64,000 nucleotides of DNA from Diplonema papillatum. Its lineage: Eukaryota; Euglenozoa; Diplonemea; Diplonemida; Diplonemidae. Both the position numbers and the translations under genes were made by a program. How positions within the stretch are numbered: the stretch's first letter is position 1; each line of letters opens with the position of its first letter. The notes below the pieces were generated by a model, which saw only the letters and a program-made list of their open reading frames with translations, was not told the origin of the DNA and made no database searches. Of the stretch, positions 1 through 10,589 are shown in pieces. The stretch spans positions 124,001 through 188,000 of the forward strand of contig JAPJBO010000046.1 of the NCBI GenBank assembly GCA_030068145.1, in the 5' to 3' direction.

Positions 1-627
1 ACCCACCGCGTAAACAGCCGGCAGAGCCAGCTGCTCGGCCTCGCACAGGGCCACGTCCGCCACGATGAAAGTGTACACAGCCCGGTTCTTCTGCGCGACC
101 CTGTCGAAGGCGGACCGCTCTGAGCTGTCCTGCGGCCGGAAGCAGCCGACGACCGCGAGGGAGGGCGGCTCCTTGGAGACGCTTTCGATCTCCTTGTGCA
201 GTGTCTGCAGGTGGCTGATTTCTGTCGCCGCCGACTTGGTCGCCAGCCGCCGCACGAGCTCGACCAAGGCTTCCGCCGACCGTTCGCCGGTGAATTCCAC
301 TTCGCTGTGCCAGTTGCCGTCGAGGTACAGTCGGACCGAAGGGTAGCTGGTCACCTTCATTTGCTCCGCGAGGTCTGACTGCTTCGATGCGTCGACGGTT
401 CCGACTTTGACCGACGGCTCCAGCGCCTTCAATTCGGTCGCGGCTCTGTTGAACTCGGGGGACCACTGCTTGCAGAACGAGCACCACGGGACGTGGTAGA
501 ACACAGCAAGCACCTTCGTGTGCTTCAGGTGCTGCGAGAACGTCTCCGACTGCAACTCGATCAGCGCAGCGTTGGTCGCGGCGACGGCCAGCAGCAGACC
601 CACGATGCGGAGGCTTCCGAGCGACAT
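1..627 (-). CDS. Protein disulfide isomerase-like thioredoxin-fold protein, partial
   Basis: A reading frame of 209 codons runs without a stop from an ATG at 627 to the window edge, so the C-terminus is missing. Residues 1-21 form a hydrophobic signal peptide (MSLGSLRIVG then LLLAVAATNA), which points to the ER lumen. A thioredoxin domain follows, with the redox motif W-C-S-F-C-K (cysteines 49 and 52), a preceding F-Y-H-V-P segment and the cis-proline loop S-Y-P-S-V (Pro96). After about residue 140 a second, redox-inactive thioredoxin-like (b-type) segment appears to begin. PDIs oxidise, reduce or isomerise disulfides of secretory proteins. The active site is CSFC rather than the usual CGHC; lack of the His should lower the oxidising potential, which is inference. 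An in-frame signal peptide right after the ATG supports this start. Confidence 0.88.
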   Translation of the reverse strand, partial: MSLGSLRIVGLLLAVAATNAALIELQSETFSQHLKHTKVLAVFYHVPWCSFCKQWSPEFNRAATELKALEPSVKVGTVDASKQSDLAEQMKVTSYPSVRLYLDGNWHSEVEFTGERSAEALVELVRRLATKSAATEISHLQTLHKEIESVSKEPPSLAVVGCFRPQDSSERSAFDRVAQKNRAVYTFIVADVALCEAEQLALPAVYAVG

Positions 628-787
628 CCTTAACGGGGCGTGCAAGGGTGGAGGGGGGGGGAGTGGGAGAGAGACGAGTCGCGCCCTCTTTCCTTTCCCT
701 TTCTTCTTCTCCCCAGAGAGAGGGCCCGCGCTCCTTCCTCCCCCCTGGTCGTAGGACGTGTGTATGGTTTACGCCCCGCCGAGTGTC

Positions 788-973
788 TATGGTTTACGCC
801 AGTCGAGATTGCTCTTTTGCCGTGCCCTCCGGAACTTGGTTTAGTCGAGATTGCTCTTTTGCCGTGCTCTCCGTAACTTGGTTTACGCCAGTCGAGATTA
901 CTCTTTTGCCGTGCCCTCCGTAACTTGGTTTACGCCAGTCGAGATTGCTCTTTTGCCGTGCCCTCCGTAACTT
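788..973. repeat. 47-bp minisatellite upstream of the PDI gene
   Basis: The core gtcgagattgctcttttgcc recurs at 802, 844, 891 and 938, giving units of 47, 47 and one shortened 42 bp. It lies 160-350 bp upstream of the PDI start codon, so it could sit in the promoter or 5' leader. No function is visible. Confidence 0.9.
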
Positions 974-2650
974 CTACTGCAGAAAAGCCTTGTTTGTGCG
1001 CACTAGCGGAACTCACCTGCTTTGGTAAGGTTCATGCAGTACGCTGCCAACTACTAATTTTGCAGCAGTACCAACAATGCATTGCTAACACCAAAAAGTG
1101 AGGTTTCGCAGTGAAATAACGCTTGAAATCTACAACTTAGCTGCTTCGACTGCCTTGGCGAATCCCGTGGTCGGCCTTTCTCGCCTGCTTCCTCTTTATT
1201 ATCAAAGCCTTACGAGCGTGAGTCGGGTCTTGAGTGCATGTGTCCTTCCGAAGAAAGACCCATCTACACAAAACAGCACAGCTTTCATCTCGTCTCGCTC
1301 TGCGACACCGTTTCCTGGATATCCGTGGTTTCAAAACAGGACTCCTCCGGTTGTGCAAGCGCTGAATAGGCCCTTTGCATGCAAATAGGCCCTGAGCATT
1401 GGCCGGTTGCGAGTAAGGCTTCCGTAGAAGGAAAAGGAGGCGCAACGGGGAAAGGCTTCCGCAGGGTGCGGGAACTGCGGAGCGTTAGCAGAGAGAGCAA
1501 GGTGGGAGGGAAGCTTGTGTGTAAGTGACGCCGGCGAGAGAGAGAGCAACCGGACTGAAAGGAGTTGAGATGAGAACCCAAGCGGATTCCGACACGCAAG
1601 CAGGCACGAGTTTCCAGGAGCTCCGAAAGGGCAAGGTTCACCCTCTCGCGGAGCCGCGAATGCATTCTCTGTGCCCGTCGGCCGGAACCGCGGCCGGCGG
1701 CGACGCGTGCCGCTTCGCGGCGCCGGGCGCGGCTGGCGGCGCCCGGCACAGCGAACTGTGAGCGCGCCGTGCTTGCCGCGGGTCAGCGGGGGGAGGAACC
1801 AGCATCGTTCGCGCGCCGGGGATCCCTACTCACGTTTTAACGTCCGAAACTTCCCAGCCCTGTGGGTTTGTTGTGATATTACCACGCATTTTGAGCCCGT
1901 CACCCCTGCATTGGAACTGCATCGAATTGCCTGCTGCTGGGGCAGCAGGATACCTCGTTTAGGTGGATTGCCCGGTTGGGTGCTTCCAGGTAGCGTCAAT
2001 CGGGGGCTTGAAACATGATGACTAATAGCTAAAGCCTGCACCCACGCGGCGTTGACTGTGGCTGGTCTCTGAAAGGGCTGCCTTGATGCTTCCGAACTAA
2101 TCTGGAACACGTATCACAGTTCAGGCCATCGCTACAACCTCAACAAGCATAATCACCGTATCGCAGTCTATCTCTATCTAGCACGCCACGAATGGGGTAC
2201 CAACCCTTCACCTGCATCGCCGTTGGCGGTGTTTCAGGCATCAAGAACTCCCGGAAGGAGAGGCATGGGTAGCGCTACTAGGGGTACGTACCACATGCTA
2301 CACGTGTACTGTACGAGAATCCTGTCTGTCTCGTCAATTTCAGCATCATAGACCAATTGACCAATTGATGTTGATCGTTACTTCGTTCATCAATGCAAGC
2401 CCCAACCCCGGAAACGTTCGCCCCGAAAGGCTGCCCCGTTTCATTTTGTGATTGACACACTCTTTTAGTGACTCGCGTTCTTGCTTTATGAATACCAGTC
2501 TCTTTCATTTGCCAGTCTTTGGTTCAATTCATGCGTGGTTGATCATCATATGCGAGCGTCTTTTTATTACCTGATACTTTAGGCTTTTTTCAGAATATGA
2601 CCAGCTGGTTCAGACAGGGGGCAGACCGGGGTCAAGGCACCCCAGAAACT
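974..2650. other. Intergenic stretch without a supported gene
   Basis: The short overlapping frames here have no codon bias, motif or splice structure that I can support. A small hairpin (cctgctgc / gcagcagg) lies near 1930, within a sequence resembling part of repeat family F (gaactgcatcgaattgcctg). The rest is unexplained. Confidence 0.5.
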
Positions 2651-2676
2651 GTTTTGTGGGTTCGTATCCACGACAG

Positions 2677-2878
2677 TAGGGAGCCGGTCTGTCCCTATCT
2701 CTTGAAACTGCATCAAAGTGCCTGCTGCTGTTTATCACAGTGATTCACGGTCCACCACGGTCTATCAGGTCCATCCCTCGTCCCTAGAGCTGCATCGAAT
2801 TGCCCGGTGTTGTATTCTTCGGTCGATCACGGTCTATCAAGAGGGGATGGACCGGCTCACAGTAGGCCCTGGGTCTCC
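2677..2878 (+). repeat. Dispersed repeat family F
   Basis: The stretch contains 'ccctatctcttgaaactgca', then several short direct repeats of 'cacggtctatca' and 'gagctgcatcgaattgcc', and ends with 'aagaggggatggaccggctc'. Closely similar copies lie at 46262-46440 (opposite strand) and 54310-54590. Internal reiteration of 'cggtctatca' gives it a partly minisatellite character. Confidence 0.8.
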
Positions 2879-3090
2879 TCGGAGACACCCGGCAGCCCAT
2901 TTCTGACATTTTGTGGGTCCTGGGGTCACGACGGGGCCGACGTGATATTTGCTCTTCGCGTGTACAGGGTATAAACCTCTCTGGGGGGGGTATTCCTGCA
3001 TGTATTAGCACTTTTTCGTTGGCTTCGTTTTCTCTTTCATGTGCAACCGTTGTTCCGGATATGTTCCCGTCAGTACAGATGTACTATTAA

Positions 3091-3312
3091 AATACTCGAG
3101 GGGCTGCCTTGTGCTTACTTCGAAGGAGGCTACAGGGGGAAAAACAATACAACTACAAAATGGGTCTTTTTGTTGAACGCTTACGCCCGCCACTAAACCC
3201 AGATTCACCTGTGTTTCGTGTGGGCTACAGCACATTTACCTCCTTAGATCTTTTGCAACCGGCAGTCTCCTCAAGCATTTCCTACAAAGCAGGTGCTTAT
3301 ACAAGAAAAAGC
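3091..3312 (+). mobile_element. SINE-like element, family A (near full length)
   Basis: This is a dispersed element of about 220 bp. It begins 'ggggctgccttgtgcttact', passes through 'ccgccactaaacccagattc' and ends 'aaagcaggtgcttatacaag' followed by an A-rich tail. Near-identical copies lie at 38669-38886 (+) and 44524-44737 (-), with partial copies at 17124, 26330, 34398, 39330, 41798, 42714, 43003 and 62258. Defined ends, an A-rich or simple-repeat 3' tail and frequent 5' truncation fit a retroposed short element. I do not see a clear tRNA-like head. Confidence 0.75.
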
Positions 3313-3625
3313 CTAAAGTATCACTGATCAGGTAATAAAAAGACTCGCACGTATCCTCCCTCCTGGAACACTAGAGTATCGCAGTATCAGGTCCGCGAGG
3401 CGAATAGCAGGTGCACGGAGTAGCTGAGGATTGCATCCACGAGCTCGTCACGAGGACCTCAAGGTGGTACTACGACGTAGCAGCAGCACCTACGAGTATG
3501 GTGTGTGCATACGTACGTACATACTACCCACATACTACCCTGTAGTACCGGGTGGTACTACGTGGTGGTACTACGTAGGTGCATGTGGTGGTATGTGAAC
3601 GTAGCATCAGGAGGTGAGTGGATAC

Positions 3626-5770
3626 TCACACCGCGTGGGTGGATATCCCATCCTGCGTCCACACGTAGTATGGTGGAGTTGGTGACCTCGCAGGGTTAGA
3701 GACAGAGTTCTGGTTCTGATGGAAACGAAGGCACACCGGGACGCCTAGCCAATTTCCGACATGCAGCGGCACGAAGGACTCGATGGTTTCGTTTGATGTG
3801 GTAGACAGCACGATGTCGGCTGGGCACATGGCGTTGAGCCACACCTGGCCGAAGAACTTGTCGACCCGCCAATTCCTCGCGCACCCGTGCTGCTTCGCCA
3901 CGTCGATCTCGGACATGTCGACGCGGTGGCAGTCGTTCGAGCTGGCGCCGAAGTGCATGCCCTTCTGGCAGAACTCGGCGCTGTGGGCATGCGGCGCGGC
4001 CATCGGCATCCGGTCGTGCACGAGCACCTCGGGGTAGTCCGCGGCCAGCCGCCGGAGCAGCAGCCGGTTGTTCCACTCGGCGAGCACGGAATGCGCCTTC
4101 ATCGCGAAGTGGCGCCAGCAGTACTCGTGCAGCGGGTCGCCCAGGCGGTCGTCGAAGCACTGCGGGTGCGCCAGGTTCCAGACGACCAACGCGTTCGGCG
4201 CCTTCAGCCGGACCAAATCGAGCAAATCGCGGACCTTCGAGTAAAACAGAGCGAAGTCGTCGGTGTCCAGGTCCCAGAAGAACCCGTTCAGCATCACGAA
4301 ATCCGGCCGTTCGTGGTCCAAGCTCAGGTTGATGTCCCACCGCGCAGCCGTACAAAACCGCTTTCCGCAAGCCCACCCGTACTTGTTGCGGGCTGTGTGG
4401 TCCAGACTGGCTGGGCGAACACCCGGTTTCGTGTATCGCTTGAAGCCTCCTCCCCAGACCATCCGTCCGTGGAAGGAAACCGACTCGTTCCACGGGTGCC
4501 CGCGGTGCCCCGACCATGCCCTCGCATGGTTCATGTCCATGCACCCGCTGCGAGCGAGCTCTTCGCTGACGCACTTCCACGACCAGCACGGCCGCCCCGT
4601 CCGGTTGCTCACGGCATTCGCGTTGCACAGCCTCCTATGCCACCGGTAACTCTTCCCCTCCAGCACCGGCGTCCCGAGCACCCCTTCCAGCAGGTTGCTC
4701 GCGGTCTGCCGCACGGTGGAGTCCCCGAAGAAGAGCAACGACTTGTTCCGCACGCAACCCCATCCGGTCTCGCGGTTGACCATCCGCAGGTAGCACGCCC
4801 TCGGCACGAAGATCCACCCGTCTATGTCGAGGAACCCCAAATCCCCAGTGCAGTACCCCGGCTCGCAGCGGTAGCCGCCCCGCGTCGGTTTCGGGAGCTT
4901 GAGCCACGACCCGGCCAAGCCCGTCTTCCAGAAATCGGCGTCGCGCGTGCACGCGGCCGTCGGGAGGGAAAACACGCCCGCTGCGCCGCCGGCGCCGGGC
5001 GGCGCCGCAACGGCAACCCCGAAGCAGGCGGTCGGCCGCTCGGGCGTGTTGCCCGCAGGGCACCACTCCGCGGCGCGGCCCGGGGGGAATCGGGTCGCGT
5101 TGGCGGGCGCGAAGAGCCCGCGGAACTGGGGGAAGTGGTACGGGTGGTCGGTCCCGTTGGACCGCCGCAGCATGCCCCGCACGCGGCTGGGGTATGACAG
5201 GTACAGGCACACTGTGTACACTTCAGCTGCCCTCGGGTCGAACTCTATGCGGTACTCCCCGGTTTGCGGGCAGCCCTCTGTGACTGTCAGTGCGACCATT
5301 TCACGCTCCGACGTCGCGACCACTTCGAACATGTCGCCCGTGACGCCTGTTGTCGTCCCGTTCGCATCGCGTGCCCACAGCATCAAGTTGACCGGTGCCC
5401 CCGCCTGCACCCGCAACAGCGAGTCTGGGCCGATGCCGGCGTCCGCGATGCGGACCGGACGCGAGCAGTGCCCGGCCTGCGTGGCGACGGAGACGAGGCT
5501 GTCGTTCAAGCTGGTCAGCGGCGTCGAGAAGTCGGCGGTGGGCCCGTGAGGCTCGTCTGCCGGCTGCGCCGCGGCGCCGCCGGCGCAGGGCGGGCAGAAG
5601 CTGCCCTCCGCGGCGGTGAGGGGGCCGCCTTCCCGCGCGGTGCGCGGCGCTGCTTGGACCGGGAACACGACGTGCATCGCAAACAGCGCCGCCACGCCGC
5701 CGAGCAGCACCGGCACGACCACGTGCGTTGCGCGCATGTCGGCCGGATAGCTCGGATCCCGCCCCTTCAA
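3626..5770 (-). CDS. NXPE/PC-esterase-like type II membrane protein
   Basis: This is a single open frame of 714 codons. Residues 16-38 form one membrane-spanning segment after a short N-terminus, predicting a type II Golgi/ER protein. Residues about 110-195 look like a filamin-type Ig-like domain, as in the N-terminal part of NXPE proteins. The C-terminal half resembles the GDSL/SGNH PC-esterase fold: G-W-I-F-V-P-R-A-C-Y-L-R at 318-329, the nucleophile block L-L-F-F-G-D-S-T-V-R-Q with GDS at 349-351, and a late K-G-M-H-F-G at 603-608 that may supply the catalytic His. There are many Cys and N-glycosylation sites (NGT, NES, NAT, NLS). Relatives act on or acetylate glycans; the substrate here is unknown. 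The last 30 residues after Q685 are low in information and may be read-through past a true end or intron. A second ATG at codon 12 is an alternative start. Confidence 0.8.
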   Translation of the reverse strand: MKGRDPSYPADMRATHVVVPVLLGGVAALFAMHVVFPVQAAPRTAREGGPLTAAEGSFCPPCAGGAAAQPADEPHGPTADFSTPLTSLNDSLVSVATQAGHCSRPVRIADAGIGPDSLLRVQAGAPVNLMLWARDANGTTTGVTGDMFEVVATSEREMVALTVTEGCPQTGEYRIEFDPRAAEVYTVCLYLSYPSRVRGMLRRSNGTDHPYHFPQFRGLFAPANATRFPPGRAAEWCPAGNTPERPTACFGVAVAAPPGAGGAAGVFSLPTAACTRDADFWKTGLAGSWLKLPKPTRGGYRCEPGYCTGDLGFLDIDGWIFVPRACYLRMVNRETGWGCVRNKSLLFFGDSTVRQTASNLLEGVLGTPVLEGKSYRWHRRLCNANAVSNRTGRPCWSWKCVSEELARSGCMDMNHARAWSGHRGHPWNESVSFHGRMVWGGGFKRYTKPGVRPASLDHTARNKYGWACGKRFCTAARWDINLSLDHERPDFVMLNGFFWDLDTDDFALFYSKVRDLLDLVRLKAPNALVVWNLAHPQCFDDRLGDPLHEYCWRHFAMKAHSVLAEWNNRLLLRRLAADYPEVLVHDRMPMAAPHAHSAEFCQKGMHFGASSNDCHRVDMSEIDVAKQHGCARNWRVDKFFGQVWLNAMCPADIVLSTTSNETIESFVPLHVGNWLGVPVCLRFHQNQNSVSNPARSPTPPYYVWTQDGISTHAV

Positions 5771-6430
5771 CCCTTCTGCTTATTCCCTGAAAGTGTCCGC
5801 TTTTCGAAGTTGTAGAATCGCGACGGGGGAAATTCTTAGTTAACCACTTAAGGACGGAAGAAAGGGGGGAGAGTTAATTTGGTCGAGCTGAGAGCTCAGA
5901 GCAGGATTTCTGCCCGATGAAGGGCCCGGTCATCCATGCACCGCCGTCATTGCTACGCGGTGTCCACACAGGGCGCTCGCAAAGGCTCTCTAGAACCTGA
6001 CCCGTGCCAGCGGCGGAATTGGGGCTCCTCTTGATGACAGATGGCTGTCTTCGCCTTCGTTTGGTGCTGTTTCCAGCCAAACGAAAGAACAGAAAAAGAA
6101 GGCGACAGGTGTGAGTGGAAGGGCGAGCTCTGAACGAATACTGGAGTGTAACTGGCAGGGATAGCATTTCCTGATTCCCCACCTGCGGTAGCAGCGGGAG
6201 TTGAGCAAACACGGTTTAACTCCAGCCTCAGAAGCTGGGGGAAGGGCATACTTTGTGCGAACCGACGGTCAACCGGGTTTGGCTAGGCCGTCAGTTGCGG
6301 ATCCCACAAACAAGGAAAGCAAGGATCCTGGTTTCGGGTTTCTGACTATGAACTTGTCGCTAGCTACCAGCAACAATGAGTTGCACCCTCAGTTCCACGA
6401 GGTGAAAACACGGTATAGCAGGCGTGGAAG
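5771..6430. other. Intergenic stretch with no supported gene
   Basis: It contains a fragment of the K-family hairpin arm (ctccagcctcagaagctggg, near 6224). No coding signal is supported. Confidence 0.5.
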
Positions 6431-6456
6431 TTGTTCATCGCGGCGCGTCTCCGCCA

Positions 6457-7216
6457 CCGCCGATCATACGAGCATGAGCAGCTTCTCGTATGACAACGAA
6501 AGCGTCGGGCAGAAAGCCACCCAACAACTGCTCCCGACGCGCGGAGAACTACCTTCACAAGGTTTCGGAGCAGCATCAACCGCCGGGCCACGTGGTACAG
6601 GATTTCCTGTAGTGCTCTCAGTTTCCACGCGGTGAAACACACGGGAGAGACATCACTGCCGATCATACGCCCGAGCAGCAGATTCTCGCATGACGACGAA
6701 AGCGTCTGCCAAAAAGCCGCCCAACAACTGCTCTCGACGGGCTGTGAACGACCTCCACAAGGCTTCGGACTCCATGAGGAACTGCAGCAGCACCGCCACC
6801 CTCTGTTCTCCCTCGACCGGCAGCACCAACCGCCGGGCCGGGTAGTACAGGGCGTCCTGTACCAGCACTGCCGGTTCAGCATCAAGTGTCTCAGCTTCCA
6901 CGCGGTGAAACACACGATTGCAGCCGTAGACGTCACTGCCGATCATACGCCCGAGCAGCAGCTTCTCGCATGACGACGAACGCGTCAGCCAAAAAGCCGC
7001 CCAACAACTGCTCTCGACGGGCTGTGAACGACTTCCACAAGGCTTCGGACTCCATGAGGAACTGCAGCAGCACCGCCACCCTCTGCTCTCCCTCGACCGG
7101 CAGCAGCAACCGCCGGGCCGGGTAGTACAGGGCGTCCTGTATCAGCGCTGCCCGTTCAGCATCAAGTGTCTCAGCTTCCACGCGGTGAAACACACGGGTG
7201 CAGCCGTAGACATCAC
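6457..7216 (-). pseudogene. Tandem copies of the last coding segment of the gene at 7213-8316
   Basis: The marker 'ccgatcatacgcccgagcag' recurs at about 6658, 6938 and 7218, giving a 280-bp period. A fourth unit at 6457-6656 carries an internal deletion. Copies 6657-6936 and 6937-7216 encode near-identical segments (L-L-Q-F-L-M-E-S-E-A-L-W and A-D-A-F-V-V-M-R-E) matching the C-terminus of the upstream gene. Because 280 is not a multiple of three, each copy is in a new frame and begins just past the stop codon of the copy before it. They cannot extend the protein by read-through. They are either decaying duplicates or alternative last exons. Confidence 0.8.
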
Positions 7217-8316
7217 TGCCGATCATACGCCCGAGCAGCAGATTCTCGCATGACGACGAACGCGTCAGCCAAAAAGCCGCTCAACAACTGCTCTCGACGG
7301 GCTGTGAACGACCTCCACAAGGCTTCGGACTCCATGAGGAATTGCAGCAGCACCTCCGCCCTCCGCTCCCCTTCGACCGGCAGCAGCAACCGCCGGGCCG
7401 GGTAGTACAGGATGTCCTGCAGCAGCGCCGCCCGCACCGCCTCGAGCGCCTCGTCCGGCGCGCCGGGCGGCAGCCGCCGGAGCACCCTGCGGCACCCGCG
7501 CACGCTCCACGCCTTCGCCGGCGGGGGCGGCGCCGCCAGCTTGCCGCGCCGCCCCTTTTTGTGCGCATGCAGAACCATCGTCCGCGCCGCCTCGCCCCCG
7601 GCGCCCCGCTGGGCCCGCGCGGCCATCGGCCCGGCCGCCTTCGCGGGCGGCGCCACGGGGCGCCCGGCCCCGGGCGGCGGCTTCGTGAAAGCGCACGCCG
7701 GCAAAAAGCGGGACCGCGCCCGCTTGCTGCGGAGCCTCTCGCCCTCGCTGTGCGCCTGCGCCGCGTTCTGCCGGATGAGCCGGTGCGCCCGGGTCGAAAA
7801 CTGGGCCGGAGAGATCCGCCTGGCGCCGCAGGGCGGCGACTCCGGAGCTGGGAACCCCGCCGCCCGCTGACCGCAAGTCGCTGGCAGTGTGTCCGCCGGG
7901 TGCAAAGGGTCCGGCCTCCCGTAGGTGTGCTGGCAGTGGGTGCGGGAGGCTGGCGGCAAGCGGTTGGACGCAGATACCAAGGCGGGTTTGCTGCAGGGTA
8001 TCGGCGGCGTCTCCGCTCGGTGCAGCGTGCAGGCTGGTTTCGGGTTGCTGGGGGTGCACGGGCGGGAGCGGGATAAACGCGGCATCACGTGCGGCGCGCC
8101 TTTGTACACTCTGTACCCGTCCATCAACGCGGCCGCGGTGCCAGGCTCCCCGCGCAGGCCGAGCATCGGCATCGAATCCTGCGGAAAACCGCACTGGGCG
8201 GCACTCCCCCCTCCCGCATGCTCCCTCCGCCCATTCAACACGTCTTTCAACTCCGTCGTGCCCCACGCGCTGCACCGCCGGCCGCCGCCCGCTTCCTCCA
8301 TGGCATCACCACACAC
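7213..8316 (-). CDS. Hypothetical protein with tandemly copied C-terminal segment
   Basis: This is an open frame of 367 codons with strong GC-rich third-position bias. ATGs at 8316 and 8298 are both possible; the second (M-E-E-A-G-G-G) looks better placed. The middle is Pro/Arg/Ala-rich and probably disordered. The last 75 residues (from G-C-R-R-V-L-R-R) form a compact helix-rich segment including D-I-L-Y-Y-P-A-R-R-L-L-L-P-V and E-A-L-W-R-S-F-T-A-R-R. I recognise no family. Only this C-terminal segment is copied in the array just downstream, and its sequence differs more from the copies than they do from each other. Confidence 0.65.
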   Translation of the reverse strand: MCGDAMEEAGGGRRCSAWGTTELKDVLNGRREHAGGGSAAQCGFPQDSMPMLGLRGEPGTAAALMDGYRVYKGAPHVMPRLSRSRPCTPSNPKPACTLHRAETPPIPCSKPALVSASNRLPPASRTHCQHTYGRPDPLHPADTLPATCGQRAAGFPAPESPPCGARRISPAQFSTRAHRLIRQNAAQAHSEGERLRSKRARSRFLPACAFTKPPPGAGRPVAPPAKAAGPMAARAQRGAGGEAARTMVLHAHKKGRRGKLAAPPPPAKAWSVRGCRRVLRRLPPGAPDEALEAVRAALLQDILYYPARRLLLPVEGERRAEVLLQFLMESEALWRSFTARREQLLSGFLADAFVVMRESAARAYDRQ

Positions 8317-9200
8317 GGGCGTCGCCTATCGAAGCGTCGTTCCTTCCCCTTCCACTCAGTGACGGGAGCGAGGCCGGCGGAAGGTAGCTTGATCCCCCCC
8401 CTTGTTTTTTTTTTTTTGTGTGCGTGTTTTTCGACGAACAACGGGATGTCACGTACGTCGGCTGACTTTCTTTTTTGTGTCGTGTTCCGGGTTCAATCCG
8501 TCCTTTGGTGTGGGCAGGGGTTGCGGATTCATTTTGGTGGGGGTTTTCTCGTCGAATCGCAACCACGAAACCGATTTCGCCAGCGGCGCAGGACATGTAT
8601 GGAGCCGACCGCCGCTAGAGTTTTGTGGGGGCTCCATGGGCTTTGTGGGTACTTCGTGGGTCCTTGGTGCAAGCACAACTATCCCCCGGCAAACCTTGTG
8701 CTTCGTTGTCTGCCCCCATTGTATCGTCGTCGTAACAATGCAATCGTTGCAGTGAACTCTGTGGTTGGAAGCATCTCAAGGCTCTCCAACTGTCAGAAGT
8801 GAGCAGGGGTCAGGCGCTGGTTCTGCTACGCGTTTGGACAGGCCTGGTCGTACTGCCCGCGGTCGCATGTTGTGCGTTCGTTTGTGTGTCGCTCGCTGGC
8901 TTGCTCGTTACTATGCCTCAATACACCCCCCATACGGCGCACACACTGGCAGTAGAGGGAACGCGAATAAAACGAATACAGATCGAGTGTCGTTGGTAGA
9001 AACTGGGTCAGCATTGAGGCGAAAGATGGAACAAGTCCGCGAAGAGACGTTTTCGGACGGAATGGGGCGTATGGTAACGTCTCGGGAAACGAAGTTTGTG
9101 GCGTCACAAAAGTGACAGGTTGCCAAAGCAACCGGGTGCCGAGCTTGAGCAAGGCGTTTGTCAATGGAGAACCGTCCTGTGCCGTTTTAGGGCCGGCAGG
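8317..9200. other. Upstream/intergenic stretch
   Basis: A 14-base T run (about 8404) lies upstream of the 8298 start. The remainder shows no supported gene or named repeat. Confidence 0.4.
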
Positions 9201-9205
9201 TCTCA

Positions 9206-9378
9206 ACGGGGGGAAAATGTTTCTCGGGTTTGAAGAGCGCGTGGTGCTTGCACCACTGAGGCCAGGTTATTTAACCGCGGATTTAGTGAAGGATTGTTCA
9301 GGAAACGGTCGCGAGCGAAACCCGACCAGGTAACGACCATTTCACTGTCTTCTATGTTTTGTGATGCGAACATCACGA
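9206..9378 (-). repeat. Dispersed repeat family B, copy 1
   Basis: About 170 bp is nearly identical to 59388-59560, and the first 60 bp match 30838-30898. On the minus strand all three copies keep the same frame open (for example V-V-Q-A-P-R-A-L-Q-T and E-T-F-S-P), so this may be the remnant of a coding piece of a mobile element rather than random sequence. Confidence 0.75.
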
Positions 9379-9659
9379 GGTGCTGTCCGAAGAAGAGGGG
9401 TGGGGGGGGCCCGAGTGGCAATCCGGAAAACTCGAGTGCAAGAAAACAACTTCTCGAGGCAAGAAGATGGCTTTTCCACCTGCAAGACGACTTTGACACT
9501 TGCGGGGACTTTTTGCCCAGCCCGGCGTGCACGCGTCAACATCGGCAGCAGCGTGACAAGTTAGTAGACCGCAGAGTTGCTGCTGATCAAGAGATAAACG
9601 TTCGCATCCGTGTTGGCGGTTAATGTGCACGTGGTGTGACAGCACTGTCGACCAGCCCA

Positions 9660-10486
9660 AGCAGTCTGGAAGCGCCCGAGCAACACCGCAGCGCGCACTG
9701 CACCCTACGGCAGGCACGGGTACAGACTCAGGACTTCCTTCGCCCGTTCGTCCGTTGCCCCCAGAGACCGGGGCTGGGTCGACAACTGGAAGAATGTCTG
9801 CATGTGGGCAACCAAGTAGTGTCTCCCCGGTCCTTCGAACAGGATCAGACAGTTCATTGCCGGCGCTCTCGTCGCACAGCCCGTGCTTGATGTGATACGC
9901 GAGCGAGCACTCCGCCGCGAAGCGCGAACCGTCGGGGCGGCTGCGCATGCATCTAACATCGCGTGACAACACTGTCGACCAAAGGGACTGCCACGAGAGC
10001 AAAGGGAACACTGCATCGCATACTGCACACGTACAGCAGACACGGGTACGGACTCAAGACTTCTTTCGCCTGTTCTTGCGTTGCCGCAAGAGACCGAGGC
10101 TGGCCGGACATGGTGGAAGAATGTCTGCGTGTGAGCGACTGCACGCGACGCCAAAAAGTAGTGCTACCCCAGTTCGGACAGGATCAGCCGGTTCATGGCC
10201 GGCGCCTCGTCGCACAGCCCGTGCATGATGCGATACGCGAGCGAGCACTCCGCCACGAAGTACGAATCGTCGGGGCGGCCGCGTATCTACAGGTAAACCG
10301 GGTCATTCGGACAAGAGCAGGTTCATGGTCGTCGCCTCATCGCACAGCCCGTGCATGATGTGATACGCGAGCGAGCACTCCGCCACGAAGTGCGAATCGT
10401 CGGGGTGAAGGACCGACCGATGCCGTTCCAGAGGGCGAACACCGGCTCCGGCGTGACGAAGTCGTCCGTCAGCCCTGCGCGTGAAT
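9660..10486 (-). pseudogene. Partial, mutated copies of exon 2 of the DEP-domain gene
   Basis: Three fragments at about 9700-9945, 10030-10285 and 10310-10486 repeat the 3' part of the exon at 10887-11904 (sense strand minus), including S-L-A-Y-H-I-x-H-G-L-C-D-E-A and A-K-E-V-L-S-x-Y-P-C-L. They carry indels, frame changes and unrelated spacers. All keep the parental orientation and lie directly downstream of the parent exon. Confidence 0.8.
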
Positions 10487-10589
10487 CTAACTGGGGCTAA
10501 CTGTCGCCCAGCCGCAAGCGATCTGGACTGTCGCCAGTGCAAAGAAATGCGTAGGTTTGTTGTTGGTATTGCAAACACCGCACGACCGA

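Noticed and set aside
3887..5197. 436-codon plus frame
   Set aside because: Antisense of the NXPE-like gene; Arg/Pro/Val-rich composition typical of the complement of GC-rich coding DNA.
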